Shown here in pieces: positions 37,270-46,617 of a stretch of 63,350 nucleotides of DNA (positions are counted from its first letter, which is position 1; the number at the start of each line of letters is the position of its first letter). The notes beneath the pieces are model-generated. The model had not been told where the DNA came from. It did no database searches and was given only the letters and a program-made list of their open reading frames with translations. The stretch is from Herbaspirillum sp. RV1423 (GTDB lineage Bacteria > Pseudomonadota > Gammaproteobacteria > Burkholderiales > Burkholderiaceae_D). A program made the position numbers and the translations under genes. The DNA is taken from the NCBI RefSeq assembly GCF_000577615.1, contig NZ_CBXX010000028.1, forward strand, positions 1 to 63,350, written 5' to 3'.

Positions 37270-37944
37270 TTATTTCAACGCCAGGCTGTCGAGCGGCTCC
37301 GACGGCAGGGCGGCGCCGTTGCGGCCGATGCGTTTGATGCCGTACATGGCGTCGTCCGCTCTTTTTATCAAGTCATGCAGCGTGGTTCCATCCACCGGAT
37401 AGACGGCGCTTCCCACGCTGGCCGAGATGCGGATGTTTTTTTGCCCCAGGATGAACGGCTCGCTAATGGCGGCAATGAGTTTGTCGGCGACAAGGACAGC
37501 GTTTCCGGGATCGGTAATTTGCACCAGGACGATGAATTCGTCGCCGCCCAATCTTGCCACGGTATCTTCGTCCCTGATGACATGACGAAACCGGTTGGCA
37601 ACCTCGATCAGCAACATGTCGCCGATGTCATGGCCATAGGCGTCGTTCACGAGTTTGAAGCCGTCCAGGTCGATGAACAGGATCGCGAATTGCGATTCCG
37701 CCCTGGAGGCTTTTTCTATCGCCTGTTGCAGCCGGTCTTCGAACAGTCCCCGATTGGGCAAGCCGGTCAGTTTGTCGTGCAGCGCAAGCTCTTGCAGCAC
37801 CTGGTTGGCTTCTTCCAGCAGGCGAATGGTCTCTTGGGCGATGCCGAGACGATGCCTCCAATAGAAAAAGGAGGCAAGCAGCACTACTCCGGAAATCAGT
37901 GGAACCATGACCGTTGTGCACGACGTGATTGAGTTAATGTCCAT
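37270..37944 (-). CDS. Membrane-anchored diguanylate cyclase (GGDEF)
   Basis: This 224-aa protein has one membrane segment (TVMVPLISGVVLLASFFYW) and a GGDEF domain with intact active site (RLGGDEFIVL) and an inhibitory I-site RDED five residues upstream. The start at 37944 has a GTGGG element just before it; an ATG three codons earlier (37953) is an alternative. The gene overlaps the 3' end of the response regulator by about 11 bp, so the pair is likely coupled. It would make c-di-GMP in response to the regulator, an inference. Confidence 0.88.
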   Translation of the reverse strand: MDINSITSCTTVMVPLISGVVLLASFFYWRHRLGIAQETIRLLEEANQVLQELALHDKLTGLPNRGLFEDRLQQAIEKASRAESQFAILFIDLDGFKLVNDAYGHDIGDMLLIEVANRFRHVIRDEDTVARLGGDEFIVLVQITDPGNAVLVADKLIAAISEPFILGQKNIRISASVGSAVYPVDGTTLHDLIKRADDAMYGIKRIGRNGAALPSEPLDSLALK

Positions 37945-38674
37945 CCCACACATAAATATCTGATTCCGTGTCCGTGCGAATGCAAATATATCCTTGTCCG
38001 TAGATGTTCCGGATTTCAAAGGGAACCGGTTTCACCTTGTCGAGCTTCTTTCTGACGCGATAAATGATGGTGTCGATCCGATGCGGATCGTAGATGTCCG
38101 AGGAGATATTCAGGATTCGCAACAGGCGGTCCGTACTGATGGGAAAGTACGGACTCAGCAAAAGCGCCGTCAGCAGCGCGCTCTCCCGGTCCGAGAAGGT
38201 CACCTTGATATTCGTGGGGCCGGCCAGTGTTCCTGATTTCCGGTCGAACTTCCAGATGGTCTTTTTTTCTCCTACGGGGAGGGCGCTGATTTCGAGCCGA
38301 CGAGACAGCGCCTCGATCGTGGCCGACAAGATGGGAAGACTGAGAGGTTTGGACAGGACATGATCGGCGCCGTCTTTAAGCGCCTGCACGTGATCGTCGG
38401 GAAGGAATTTCTCCGTGACGGCAACGATGCCCATCAGTGGAAATCGCTGTCGGAGCTGGAATACTTCCGAGTGCATCGCGCCGTCCCGAAAGCGCATGTC
38501 GAGCATCAGAATAGTAATCTTTTTTTTTTGAAGTTCTTCGTTCATTTCTGAAATCGATGAGGCGGAGCGAACTGCAATTCCTCGTTCAGTTAGGTAGTTG
38601 ACCAAAGTTTTCCGCCAATCTTCGTGCTTCTCTGCTATTAAAAGACTCACCAAACTCTTTGCCCCCGCAGCCAA
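37934..38674 (-). CDS. OmpR-like response regulator with an atypical receiver
   Basis: This 246-aa protein has a receiver domain with phosphoacceptor Asp in LMLDMRF, Thr in AVTEKF and Lys in LSKP. The acidic pair near the N-terminus reads AEKHED instead of the usual EDD type, so metal binding may be weakened. The C-terminal winged helix is recognisable (SDRESALLTALLLSP, IDTIIYRVRKKLDKV, YGQGYICI). No kinase adjoins it. It lies beside the CDI locus and overlaps the diguanylate cyclase gene. Confidence 0.8.
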   Translation of the reverse strand: MAAGAKSLVSLLIAEKHEDWRKTLVNYLTERGIAVRSASSISEMNEELQKKKITILMLDMRFRDGAMHSEVFQLRQRFPLMGIVAVTEKFLPDDHVQALKDGADHVLSKPLSLPILSATIEALSRRLEISALPVGEKKTIWKFDRKSGTLAGPTNIKVTFSDRESALLTALLLSPYFPISTDRLLRILNISSDIYDPHRIDTIIYRVRKKLDKVKPVPFEIRNIYGQGYICIRTDTESDIYVWDGH

Positions 38675-39092
38675 TTACAAAGAGCATCGACCTGACGATA
38701 GATCAATGACTATTCAAAACCCATCCTGTGCCTCCAATAACATCAAAAGTTACATGGAACTCATTTGTTATTGAATTTTTAATCACATTTATACAGACTT
38801 TTTTTTCGGAAAGGTTCACAAAAAGTCGCAGAAATAGAGGCGGAATCGAAGCCCGGTGTGATGGCGGATCGTATCCTGCCTGCCGGGGACGAGCGTACGC
38901 TGCGGCAGGCGGCTTATGCCTTGCACAGGGGGACGGGGATTCGCGGAAAGGAGCGCTTTGATGCACGGCAGATGCCGGAATGAGGGCCGCCGGCTGAACG
39001 ACGGATGTCAGGAAAGCCGGCGGCCGTGGATGCCGGACAATACCAAAGAGGGCAGGCCGGTTTCCTTTTGGTTCGCCGGCGCTGTCATGCCG
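38675..39092. other. 418-bp intergenic region between regulator and rng genes
   Basis: The first part (38700-38830) is AT-rich with poly-T runs and may carry the regulator promoter. A 40-codon open frame from the ATG at 38861 is possible but has no support. Nothing else stands out. Confidence 0.5.
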
Positions 39093-40565
39093 CTACATCA
39101 GGATGATGTCGTACTGTTCCTGCTGATAATCCGTCTGCACCTGCAGCGAAATCGGCTTTTGGATGAAGTCGCCGAGCATCGCCAGATGCTGGGATTCTTC
39201 CTCGAGGAACATGTCGACCACCATTTGCGCCGCCAGGATGCGGAATTCGCGCGGGTTGAATTGTTTGGCTTCGCGCAGCACTTCGCGCAGGATTTCGTAG
39301 CAGACCGTACGCGAGGTCTTGACCTGGCCTTTGCCTTTGCAGGCCGGGCAGGTTTCGCACAGGATGTGCGCCAGCGATTCGCGCGTGCGTTTGCGCGTCA
39401 TTTCCACCAGGCCCAGCGTCGAGAAGCCGGAGACCGAGATCTTGGTGCGGTCGCGCTGCAAGGCCTTGTTCAGTTCCGCCAGCACGGCGCCGCGGTGTTC
39501 CAGGTTCTCCATGTCGATGAAGTCGAGGATGATGATGCCGCCCAGATTGCGCAGGCGTAGCTGGCGCGCGATGGCGTGTGCTGCTTCGAGATTGGTCTTG
39601 AAGATGGTGTCGTCGAAGTTGCGGCCGTTGACGAAGCTGCCGGTGTTGACGTCGATCGTGGTCATCGCCTCGGTCTGGTCGACGATCAGGTAGCCACCCG
39701 ACTTGAGGTCGACGCGGCGTCCCAGCGCGCGTTCGATTTCTTCCTCGACGCCGTACAGGTCGAACAGCGGCCGTTCGCCGCGGTAGTGCATCAGCTTGGG
39801 CAGCACCGACGGCGTGTACAGTGCGCCGAACTCCTGCAGCATCTGGAAGTTTTCGCGCGAGTCGACCTGGATGCTGGAGGTGTGGTCGCCGACGAAGTCG
39901 CGCAGCACGCGCTGGGCCAGGCTCAGGTCCTGGTACATCAGCGTCGGCGCGGGCTTGGTCTTGGTCTGGGCGATGATGCTGGCCCAGGTCTTGCGCAGGT
40001 ATTCGACGTCCATCTGGAGGTCGGCGTCGGTGGCGTCCTCGGCCATGGTGCGGATGATGAAGCCGCCTTTTTCTTCCGGCGGCAGCAGGTTTTGCACCTT
40101 GCTGCGCAGTTGTTCGCGTTCGGCCTCGTTTTCGATGCGCTGGGAGATGCCGATGTGTTTGTCTTGCGGCAGGTAGACCAGCATGCGGCCGGCGATCGAT
40201 ATCTGCGTCGACAGCCGTGCGCCCTTGGTGCCGATGGGATCCTTGATCACTTGCACCGTGACGGTCTGGCCGTCGAACAGCAGTTTTTCAATCGGGATCT
40301 GCGGCGCATTCTGGCTATGCTGGCCGTCGTGCGGCTTGGCTTCCCAGATGTCGGCCACGTGCAGGAAGGCGGCGCGTTCGAGGCCGATGTCGATGAAGGC
40401 GGATTGCATGCCGGGCAGCACGCGCACCACCTTGCCGAGGTAGATGTTGCCGGCCAGGCCGCGCGACAGCGTGCGCTCGATATGCAGCTCTTGCACCGCG
40501 CCTTGCAGGATCAGCGCAACGCGCGTCTCCTGCGGCGTGATGTTGATCAGGATGTCTTCGTTCAT
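39093..40565 (-). CDS. rng: Ribonuclease G
   Basis: This 490-aa protein has an N-terminal S1 domain (VLPGMQSAFIDIGLERAAFLHVADI), the RNase E/G catalytic core with DVNTGSFV and ILDFIDM acidic residues, and the zinc-link CETCPACKGKGQ. It processes the 5' end of 16S rRNA and degrades mRNA in the cytoplasm. It ends a leftward run with maf, rlmH, rsfS and nadD upstream, an arrangement common in betaproteobacteria. Confidence 0.96.
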   Translation of the reverse strand: MNEDILINITPQETRVALILQGAVQELHIERTLSRGLAGNIYLGKVVRVLPGMQSAFIDIGLERAAFLHVADIWEAKPHDGQHSQNAPQIPIEKLLFDGQTVTVQVIKDPIGTKGARLSTQISIAGRMLVYLPQDKHIGISQRIENEAEREQLRSKVQNLLPPEEKGGFIIRTMAEDATDADLQMDVEYLRKTWASIIAQTKTKPAPTLMYQDLSLAQRVLRDFVGDHTSSIQVDSRENFQMLQEFGALYTPSVLPKLMHYRGERPLFDLYGVEEEIERALGRRVDLKSGGYLIVDQTEAMTTIDVNTGSFVNGRNFDDTIFKTNLEAAHAIARQLRLRNLGGIIILDFIDMENLEHRGAVLAELNKALQRDRTKISVSGFSTLGLVEMTRKRTRESLAHILCETCPACKGKGQVKTSRTVCYEILREVLREAKQFNPREFRILAAQMVVDMFLEEESQHLAMLGDFIQKPISLQVQTDYQQEQYDIILM

Positions 40566-40626
40566 GGTCTGGTGACCCTAAAAATATGAATGCTGGGATG
40601 AGCGGGGCGGCCGGGCCGGCGGCGAC

Positions 40627-41244
40627 TTACAGCGTCGCCGCCGGCAGGATGCGCATGCCGGCTTGTTGCAACAGTTGCGCCGTCTCGAACAGCGGCAGGC
40701 CCATGATGCCGGAATGGCTGCCGGCAATGTGCCTGATGAAGATCGACGCCAGTCCCTGGATGCCGTAGCCGCCGGCCTTGTCATAGGGCTCCTGCGTCGA
40801 GCAATAGGCGCGGATCATGTCGTCGGTCAGCGTCTCGAAGGCGACGTCGGAGTATTGCGTGATTTGCCACATCTGTTCCTGGAACGCCACGGCAACGCTG
40901 GTCAGCACCTGGTGCGTGCGGCCGGACAGGCGCGTGATCATGTCGACGGCTTCCCTGACGTCGGCCGGTTTGCCGAGGATCAGGTCGTCCACCACGACTG
41001 TTGTGTCGGCCGCAAGGATGGGGCGCATCGGCAACTGCCGGTACAGCATGGTCTGGCGTGCGCTGATCAGCTTGTCGCGCGTGACGCGGGCGACGTAAGT
41101 CGCGGGTTTTTCGTCGGGCAGGACTTGTTCGTCGACTTCCCTGTCATTGAGCAGCAACTCGAAATCGATGCCGATCTGGCGCAGCAGTTCGCGCCGGCGC
41201 GGGCTTTTGGAGGCAAGGTAGATTTTTTTGTCAGCAAGTTTCAT
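40627..41244 (-). CDS. maf: Maf-family nucleoside-triphosphate pyrophosphatase
   Basis: This 205-aa protein begins MKLADKKIYLASKSPRRRELL, the Maf signature SxSPRR, and has the conserved AADTTVV and GGYGIQG motifs. The ATG at 41244 has GAGAAG at good spacing; a GTG two codons earlier is less likely. Maf proteins hydrolyse non-canonical or modified NTPs in the cytoplasm. It lies 61 bp upstream of rng. Confidence 0.94.
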   Translation of the reverse strand: MKLADKKIYLASKSPRRRELLRQIGIDFELLLNDREVDEQVLPDEKPATYVARVTRDKLISARQTMLYRQLPMRPILAADTTVVVDDLILGKPADVREAVDMITRLSGRTHQVLTSVAVAFQEQMWQITQYSDVAFETLTDDMIRAYCSTQEPYDKAGGYGIQGLASIFIRHIAGSHSGIMGLPLFETAQLLQQAGMRILPAATL

Positions 41245-41314
41245 GAACACTTCTCAGTATCGATCAGGGTATCGGCAATACCCTGCCGATACGCTTGCTA
41301 ATAGAACAATGATC

Positions 41315-41785
41315 TTACACGCGGTGGTACGGATGATTCTGCGTGATCGACCACGCACGATACAACTGTTCGGCCAGCAGCACGCGCACCATGCCGTGCG
41401 GCAGCGTCAGGCTGGAAATGCGCACCAGCATGTCGGCATTGGCCTTGATGCCGGGATCGAGGCCGTCGGCGCCGCCGATGACGAAGGCGACGTCGCGCCC
41501 GTCCTGTTGCCACTGCGTCAGGTACTGCGACAACTGCATGGTGGTGATGTCCTTGCCGCGTTCGTCCAGCGCGACGATGCGCGCGCCTTTCGGCAGGGCC
41601 GCTTCGATCTTGCTGCGTTCCTGCGACATCACGGTTTCTGCGGTCCTGCTGCCGGAGCGTTCTATCGGTTTGATTTCTCTCAAAAGAATCCGGCACTCGG
41701 CCGGCATTCTCTTGGTGTATTCGTTAAATCCCGATTCTATCCAGCCCGGCATTTTGTGGCCGACGGCGGTGATGATGAGCTGCAT
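41315..41785 (-). CDS. rlmH: 23S rRNA pseudouridine1915 N3-methyltransferase RlmH
   Basis: This 156-aa SPOUT methyltransferase starts [26 protein letters not shown] and carries the SAM-binding loop [11 protein letters not shown] and the C-terminal [12 protein letters not shown]. It methylates pseudouridine 1915 in helix 69 of 23S rRNA. The gene follows rsfS with a short gap, as in many genomes. Confidence 0.96.
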   Translation of the reverse strand: MQLIITAVGHKMPGWIESGFNEYTKRMPAECRILLREIKPIERSGSRTAETVMSQERSKIEAALPKGARIVALDERGKDITTMQLSQYLTQWQQDGRDVAFVIGGADGLDPGIKANADMLVRISSLTLPHGMVRVLLAEQLYRAWSITQNHPYHRV

Positions 41786-41802
41786 GGCTCACGCTACCGG
41801 GG

Positions 41803-42537
41803 TCAGGCCTTGGCTTTTGGACGTGCCGGACGCTTGGCGGCGGCCGCTTTCTTCGACGCAATGGCGCTTTTTGGCATGGCGACCTTGACGGTCGTGCCGA
41901 CCGCTTTTTTAGCTGGCGCCTTGCGCTTGACGGCAGCGCCGGTACCAGCAGCAGCCTTGTTCTTGGCGGCGCTGAGCGTGGTCGATGCACGTGGCGTGCG
42001 TGTGGTTTTCGGCGCGGGCTTGGCGTCGGTGGTGACCGACGTGGCGCGCGGCTTGCGTGCCGGCTTCTTCGGTGCTTCGTCGTCGATCGCCTGGCTGGCT
42101 TCAACCGCCTCGGCTTGCGCGCGGGTGCGGCGGATCTTGGTCGGCGTTTCGTCTTCGGCTGCTTTCTTGGCGGCAGCGGTGGAGGCGACGCGCTTGGCGG
42201 CGCCCATCTTCACTTCCTTGTCGCCCCAGATTTCTTCCAGGCGGTAGTAGGCGCGGATCGCCGGCTGCATGATGTGGACGATCATGTCGCCGAGGTCGAC
42301 CAGCACCCATTCGCCGGTGTCTTCGCCTTCGATGCTGAGGACATGGCCGCCCTTGGCTTTGATCTTGTCGCGCACCGACGACGCCAGCGCCTTGGTTTGC
42401 CGGTTGGACGTGCCCGAGGCGATCGCCACGCGGTCGAACAGGCTGGTCAGGTGCGTGGTGTCGAAAATCTTGATGTCCTGGGCTTTGACGTCTTCCAGCG
42501 CGTCGACGACGGCGGTTTGCAGTTTTTTGATATCCAT
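41803..42537 (-). CDS. rsfS: Ribosomal silencing factor RsfS with a long basic tail
   Basis: This 244-aa protein has a normal RsfS domain (about residues 1-115; DALEDVKAQDIKIFDT, FDRVAIASGTSNRQTKAL, GEWVLVDLGDMIVHIM). RsfS blocks subunit joining by binding uL14. The family is usually 105-150 aa, so the remaining roughly 130 residues are an extension: Ala/Lys/Thr/Pro-rich with AKK and PKKPARKPRA-like motifs, reminiscent of histone H1. The start overlaps the nadD stop by one base (TAATG), coupling the genes. Confidence 0.93.
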   Translation of the reverse strand: MDIKKLQTAVVDALEDVKAQDIKIFDTTHLTSLFDRVAIASGTSNRQTKALASSVRDKIKAKGGHVLSIEGEDTGEWVLVDLGDMIVHIMQPAIRAYYRLEEIWGDKEVKMGAAKRVASTAAAKKAAEDETPTKIRRTRAQAEAVEASQAIDDEAPKKPARKPRATSVTTDAKPAPKTTRTPRASTTLSAAKNKAAAGTGAAVKRKAPAKKAVGTTVKVAMPKSAIASKKAAAAKRPARPKAKA

Positions 42538-43220
42538 TAGTTTTGATAGAGATGATGTTGTTCGATATAGTCTAGCACCCTCGCCGGGATCAGCGACTCC
42601 GGTCTTTCGCCGCGTTGCAGCAAGGAGCGGATCTCGGTCGACGAGATGTCGACGTCGAGACTGGATGCCAGATAGGCTTTGCCGTGCGAGGTGGTGCGTA
42701 TTTCCTTTTCAGTGCCTGCACGGCGCGTGAATTCCTGCATGACCACGTCCGGCACCTGGCTGGCGTCGATGCCGAAGCCGGGACGCGACGCCGCGCACAG
42801 GTGAGCGTAGTCGAATAGTTGTTGCCAGCCTTGCCAGGTATCCAGATGCTGGAGCTGGTCGGCGCCCATCAGGAACACGATCGACACCGCCGGTCCCAGC
42901 TCGGCCCGCAAGGCCTTCAGGGTGTCGATGGTGTAGGTCGCGGTGGCGCGGCGGATTTCCTGCTGGTCGATGACCACGGGAACGTGTTCGTGGTCGAACG
43001 CCAGCCTGACCATGTCCACCCGCTGCGCCGGCGTGGCTTGCAGGCCATGCTTTTGCCAGGGATTGCCGGTGGGAATGACGCGCAACTCGTCGGGCCGCAG
43101 CAACTCGACGAAATGCTGGCCCAGCGCGACGTGGCCATTATGCACCGGATCGAAGCTGCCGCCGAGAATGGCGATGCAGCGCCTGGCCTGCACGGGCAGA
43201 GCGGCCGCCACTAGATCCAT
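42537..43220 (-). CDS. nadD: Nicotinate-nucleotide adenylyltransferase
   Basis: This 227-aa nucleotidyltransferase has [11 protein letters not shown] (about residues 20-30) and the C-terminal SSTEIR motif of ATP binding. It makes deamido-NAD from nicotinate mononucleotide. Its first codons overlap the 3' end of hemF by about 10 bp. Confidence 0.95.
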   Translation of the reverse strand: MDLVAAALPVQARRCIAILGGSFDPVHNGHVALGQHFVELLRPDELRVIPTGNPWQKHGLQATPAQRVDMVRLAFDHEHVPVVIDQQEIRRATATYTIDTLKALRAELGPAVSIVFLMGADQLQHLDTWQGWQQLFDYAHLCAASRPGFGIDASQVPDVVMQEFTRRAGTEKEIRTTSHGKAYLASSLDVDISSTEIRSLLQRGERPESLIPARVLDYIEQHHLYQN

Positions 43221-44122
43221 TCCTTGTGCGGCAGGAAATCGGTATACAGCTTCGATTCAGGGCTGCCGTCTTCGGGCTGCCAGTCATAGCGCCATGCGGC
43301 GAGCGGCGGCATCGACATCAGGATCGACTCGGTGCGTCCGCCCGATTGCAGGCCGAACAGCGTGCCGCGGTCGAAGACCAGGTTGAATTCCACATAGCGC
43401 CCGCGCCGGTAGGCCTGGAAGTCGCGCTCGCGCTGGCCGTACGGCAAGTCCTTGCGCTGTTGCAGGATCGGCAGGTAGGCGTCGAGGAAGCGGTCGCCGA
43501 CGCTGCGGATCAATGCAAAGCTGTCCTCGAACGGCAGCGTATTGAAATCGTCGAAGAAAATGCCGCCGACGCCGCGTGCTTCCTTGCGGTGCTTCAGGTA
43601 AAAATAGTCGTCGCACCACTTCTTGAAGCGCGCATGCAGGCCGTCGCCGAACGGCGCCAGCGCGTCGCGGCAAGTGCGGTGGAAATGCACGGCATCGTCG
43701 GCAAAGCCGTAGTACGGCGTCAGGTCCATGCCGCCGCCGAACCACCACACCGGCTCTTGGCCCTCGGCTTTGGTGGTGAAGAAGCGCACGTTCATGTGCA
43801 CCGTCGGCGCATAGGGGTTGCGCGGATGCAGCACCAGCGACACGCCCATGGCTTCCCATTCGCGGCCGGCGATTTCCGGGCGGTTGGCGGCGGCCGAAGG
43901 CGGCAGGCTCTTGCCCATGACGTGCGAAAAACCGACGCCGCCGCGCTCCAGCACATTGCCTTCTTCGACGATGCGCGAGGTTCCGCCGCCGCCTTCGGGA
44001 CGTTCCCAGGAATCGGTCAGGAAGGATTTGCCGTCGACATTTTCCAGCGCCGCGACGATGCGTTGCTGGAGGTCTTGCAGATAGGCTTTAACGGTAGAGG
44101 AGGAATGTGCGGTTGATGTCAC
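43211..44122 (-). CDS. hemF: Oxygen-dependent coproporphyrinogen III oxidase
   Basis: This 303-aa protein has HemF stretches such as [40 protein letters not shown] and the C-terminal [19 protein letters not shown]. It oxidatively decarboxylates coproporphyrinogen III in heme synthesis and needs O2, fitting aerobic growth. It heads the run hemF-nadD-rsfS-rlmH-maf-rng. Confidence 0.96.
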   Translation of the reverse strand: MTSTAHSSSTVKAYLQDLQQRIVAALENVDGKSFLTDSWERPEGGGGTSRIVEEGNVLERGGVGFSHVMGKSLPPSAAANRPEIAGREWEAMGVSLVLHPRNPYAPTVHMNVRFFTTKAEGQEPVWWFGGGMDLTPYYGFADDAVHFHRTCRDALAPFGDGLHARFKKWCDDYFYLKHRKEARGVGGIFFDDFNTLPFEDSFALIRSVGDRFLDAYLPILQQRKDLPYGQRERDFQAYRRGRYVEFNLVFDRGTLFGLQSGGRTESILMSMPPLAAWRYDWQPEDGSPESKLYTDFLPHKEWI

Positions 44123-44228
44123 GGCGCGTCGATCGGTAGGGGCGTGGATGTCGTTCTGCGTTCTGTTTTGATGTCACGCTGGAAAATTACCCCCGCGATT
44201 GTACCCTGACGGCGTCGTCAGCGGGTAG

Positions 44229-44254
44229 CCCGCAGCCGTTTTGGCGGCTGCGGG
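44229..44254. other. Hairpin upstream of hemF
   Basis: CCCGCAGCCG (44229-44238) and CGGCTGCGGG (44245-44254) form a perfect 10-bp stem with a 6-base loop between hemF and the MscS gene. No U-run follows on either strand, so it is not a standard terminator. Confidence 0.5.
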
Positions 44255-44292
44255 GCGGCCTTTGGAGGCGATTCAGGCGGGTTCAGGCCGGT

Positions 44293-45135
44293 TCAGCCTT
44301 GCGGTGTGGGTGGATTGGCAACGGTATTGGCGACGCTGACCTGGTACGTTGCAGGCGCCGGCCAGCCGGCTTCGGCGCAGGTTTGCGCGATGGCCTGGTT
44401 GGTGTCGTTGTAGACCTGGCCGAAATTCGGCGTCGATGCATACAGGCGCACCGCCAGCAAGGTGCCGCTGGCGTTGAATTCCAGGATCACCACGGCGACC
44501 GGCGGGTCGACCAGCACATTCGGGATCTGCGAGACCTTGGCGGTCAGGCGCGCAATCGCCTCGGCAGGACTGACGCCATAGGCGATCTGGCAGCGCAAGT
44601 CGACGCGGCGCGTCGGGTGGATGTTGTAGTTGGTGATGATGTCGGAGAACAGCTTGTTGTTGCCGATGATCACGCGCAGATTGTTGTCGGTGAGTATGGT
44701 CGTGGTCACCAGGCCTATATCGGTCACCGTGCCGGTCTGGCTTGCCGCCGTGATGTAGTCGCCGACCTTGAACGGACGCAGCACCACCAGGAAGATTCCC
44801 GCCGCGAAGTTCGACAGCAGGCCCGACCAGGCCACGCCCAGCGCCACGCCGACCGCGCCGATCATGGCGGCGAACGAGGTGGTCGGCACCCCGCAGACTT
44901 CGAGGATGCCCATCACCAGCAGCACGCGCAGGAGTACATGGATGGCGGAAATGGCGTAATTCACCAGCGTAGGCTCCAACTGGCGCAGGGTCAGCACGCG
45001 CCGCACCACTTTGGCGAAGGTGCCGATCAGCATGCCGCCGACGAACCAGATGACCAGCGCGGCCAGCACTTTCAGTCCGAACGGCACGAGATAGAGATTG
45101 ATCAGGGTATCCAGGTTGAGCAGATGTTGTTGCAT
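44293..45135 (-). CDS. MscS-type small-conductance mechanosensitive channel
   Basis: This 280-aa protein has three N-terminal membrane segments and the MscS pore/beta domain signature (GAVGVALGVAWSGLLSNFAAGIFLVVLRPFKVGDYI). Its length is close to that of E. coli MscS (286 aa). It releases solutes on hypo-osmotic shock. It lies between hemF and purD and is probably its own transcription unit, since a terminator lies upstream. Confidence 0.93.
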   Translation of the reverse strand: MQQHLLNLDTLINLYLVPFGLKVLAALVIWFVGGMLIGTFAKVVRRVLTLRQLEPTLVNYAISAIHVLLRVLLVMGILEVCGVPTTSFAAMIGAVGVALGVAWSGLLSNFAAGIFLVVLRPFKVGDYITAASQTGTVTDIGLVTTTILTDNNLRVIIGNNKLFSDIITNYNIHPTRRVDLRCQIAYGVSPAEAIARLTAKVSQIPNVLVDPPVAVVILEFNASGTLLAVRLYASTPNFGQVYNDTNQAIAQTCAEAGWPAPATYQVSVANTVANPPTPQG

Positions 45136-45242
45136 GCGTTGTCCTTCCTTGCATTCGAGACTTTGACCGGCGTTAGTTGCTTGCCGGTTCTTTTTGTTGC
45201 AGATTTATTGCGATTTTATGCAAAACAGGCGGATAGAAAGCA

Positions 45243-45278
45243 AAAAACCTCGCAAAACCTGGGTCTTGCGAGGTTTTT
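45243..45278 (-). terminator. Bidirectional rho-independent terminator after purD
   Basis: AAAAACCTCGCAA (45243-45255) pairs perfectly over 13 bp with TTGCGAGGTTTTT (45266-45278), with a 10-base loop. The A/T ends give a U-run on either strand. It lies between the purD stop (45308) and the MscS start (45135). Confidence 0.88.
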
Positions 45279-45307
45279 GCCGAGTCCGTCTCGTGTGATC
45301 GTGCGGA

Positions 45308-46576
45308 TCAGCGTTTGAGCGCGCGCCAGCCGATATCGCGACGCAGTTGGGCGCCTTCGAAATGGATCAGGTCGGCGGCTGCGTAAGCCTGTTTTTGCGC
45401 GACCTTGACGCTGTCGCCCAGGCCCACCACGCACAGCACGCGGCCGCCCGACGTGGTCAGCTTGTCGCCGTTCAATGTCGTGCCGGCGTGGAAGGTGATG
45501 CAGTCGGCGGTTTCCGCAGGGATGTCGGTGATCAGGTCGCCCTTGCGCGGCGCATCGGGGTAACCGGCAGCCGCCATCACCACGCCCAGCGCGGTGCGAC
45601 GGTCCCATTCCAGCTCGATGGTGTCGAGCGTGCCCTGGACCGCATGTTCCATCACGGTCAGCAGATCGGTCTTCAGGCGCGCCATGATCGGCTGCGTCTC
45701 CGGGTCGCCCATGCGGCAGTTGAATTCCAGCGTCTTCGGATTGCCCTTGTCGTCGATCATCAGGCCGGCGTAGAGGAAACCGGAAAACGGAATGCCGTCC
45801 TTGGCCATGCCCTGCACGGTGGGCACGATGATTTCGCGCATCACGCGCGCGTGCAGCGCCGGCGTCACGATCGGGGCGGGCGAGTAGGCACCCATGCCGC
45901 CGGTGTTCGGGCCCTGGTCGTTGTCTTGCAGGCGCTTGTGGTCCTGGCTGGTGGCCAGCGGCAGGATGTTCTTGCCGTCGACCATGACGATGAAGCTGGC
46001 TTCTTCGCCGGCCAGGAATTCTTCGATGACCACGCGCGCGCCGGCGTCGCCGAGCTTGTTGTCCGAGAGCATCATGTCCACGGCGCCGTGCGCTTCTTCC
46101 AGTGTCATTGCCACGACCACGCCTTTGCCGGCTGCCAGGCCGTCGGCCTTGATCACGATCGGCGCGCCTTTTTGCGCGACATAATCGTGCGCGGCCTTGA
46201 CGTCGGAGAAGGTCTGGTATTCGGCGGTCGGGATCGCATGGCGCTTCATGAAGGCTTTGGAAAAATCTTTCGAGCTTTCCAGTTGCGCTGCTTCCCTGGT
46301 CGGTCCGAAGATCTTCAGGCCGCGGGAGCGGAACAGGTTGACGATGCCGGCCGCCAGCGGGACTTCGGGACCGACCACGGTCAGCGCGACGTGTTCTTTC
46401 TGGACGAAATCGGCGAGCTCGTTGAGATCGGTGATCGCGACGTTCTCCAGGCGCGCGTCAAGCGCGGTGCCGCCGTTGCCCGGCGCGACGTAGACGGTCT
46501 GGATGCGGGGCGATTGGGCGATTTTCCAGGCCAGTGCGTGTTCACGACCGCCGGAGCCAACAACGAGAATTTTCAT
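45308..46576 (-). CDS. purD: Phosphoribosylamine-glycine ligase
   Basis: This 422-aa ATP-grasp enzyme begins MKILVVGSGGREHALAWKIA and has VIKADGLAAGKGVVVA and LEFNCRMGDPETQ. It makes glycinamide ribonucleotide in purine synthesis. It lies 41 bp after yebC and is probably co-transcribed with it. Confidence 0.97.
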   Translation of the reverse strand: MKILVVGSGGREHALAWKIAQSPRIQTVYVAPGNGGTALDARLENVAITDLNELADFVQKEHVALTVVGPEVPLAAGIVNLFRSRGLKIFGPTREAAQLESSKDFSKAFMKRHAIPTAEYQTFSDVKAAHDYVAQKGAPIVIKADGLAAGKGVVVAMTLEEAHGAVDMMLSDNKLGDAGARVVIEEFLAGEEASFIVMVDGKNILPLATSQDHKRLQDNDQGPNTGGMGAYSPAPIVTPALHARVMREIIVPTVQGMAKDGIPFSGFLYAGLMIDDKGNPKTLEFNCRMGDPETQPIMARLKTDLLTVMEHAVQGTLDTIELEWDRRTALGVVMAAAGYPDAPRKGDLITDIPAETADCITFHAGTTLNGDKLTTSGGRVLCVVGLGDSVKVAQKQAYAAADLIHFEGAQLRRDIGWRALKR

Positions 46577-46617
46577 GGGAGTGGACTGATAAGTAAGTTG
46601 GCCGACTTATGCCGCGA

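Noticed and set aside
38861..38983. 40-codon open frame in the rng/regulator spacer
   Set aside because: No ribosome-binding site or family similarity; kept only as part of the noncoding region.
44229..44254. Terminator between hemF and the MscS gene
   Set aside because: A perfect stem but without a U-run on either strand.
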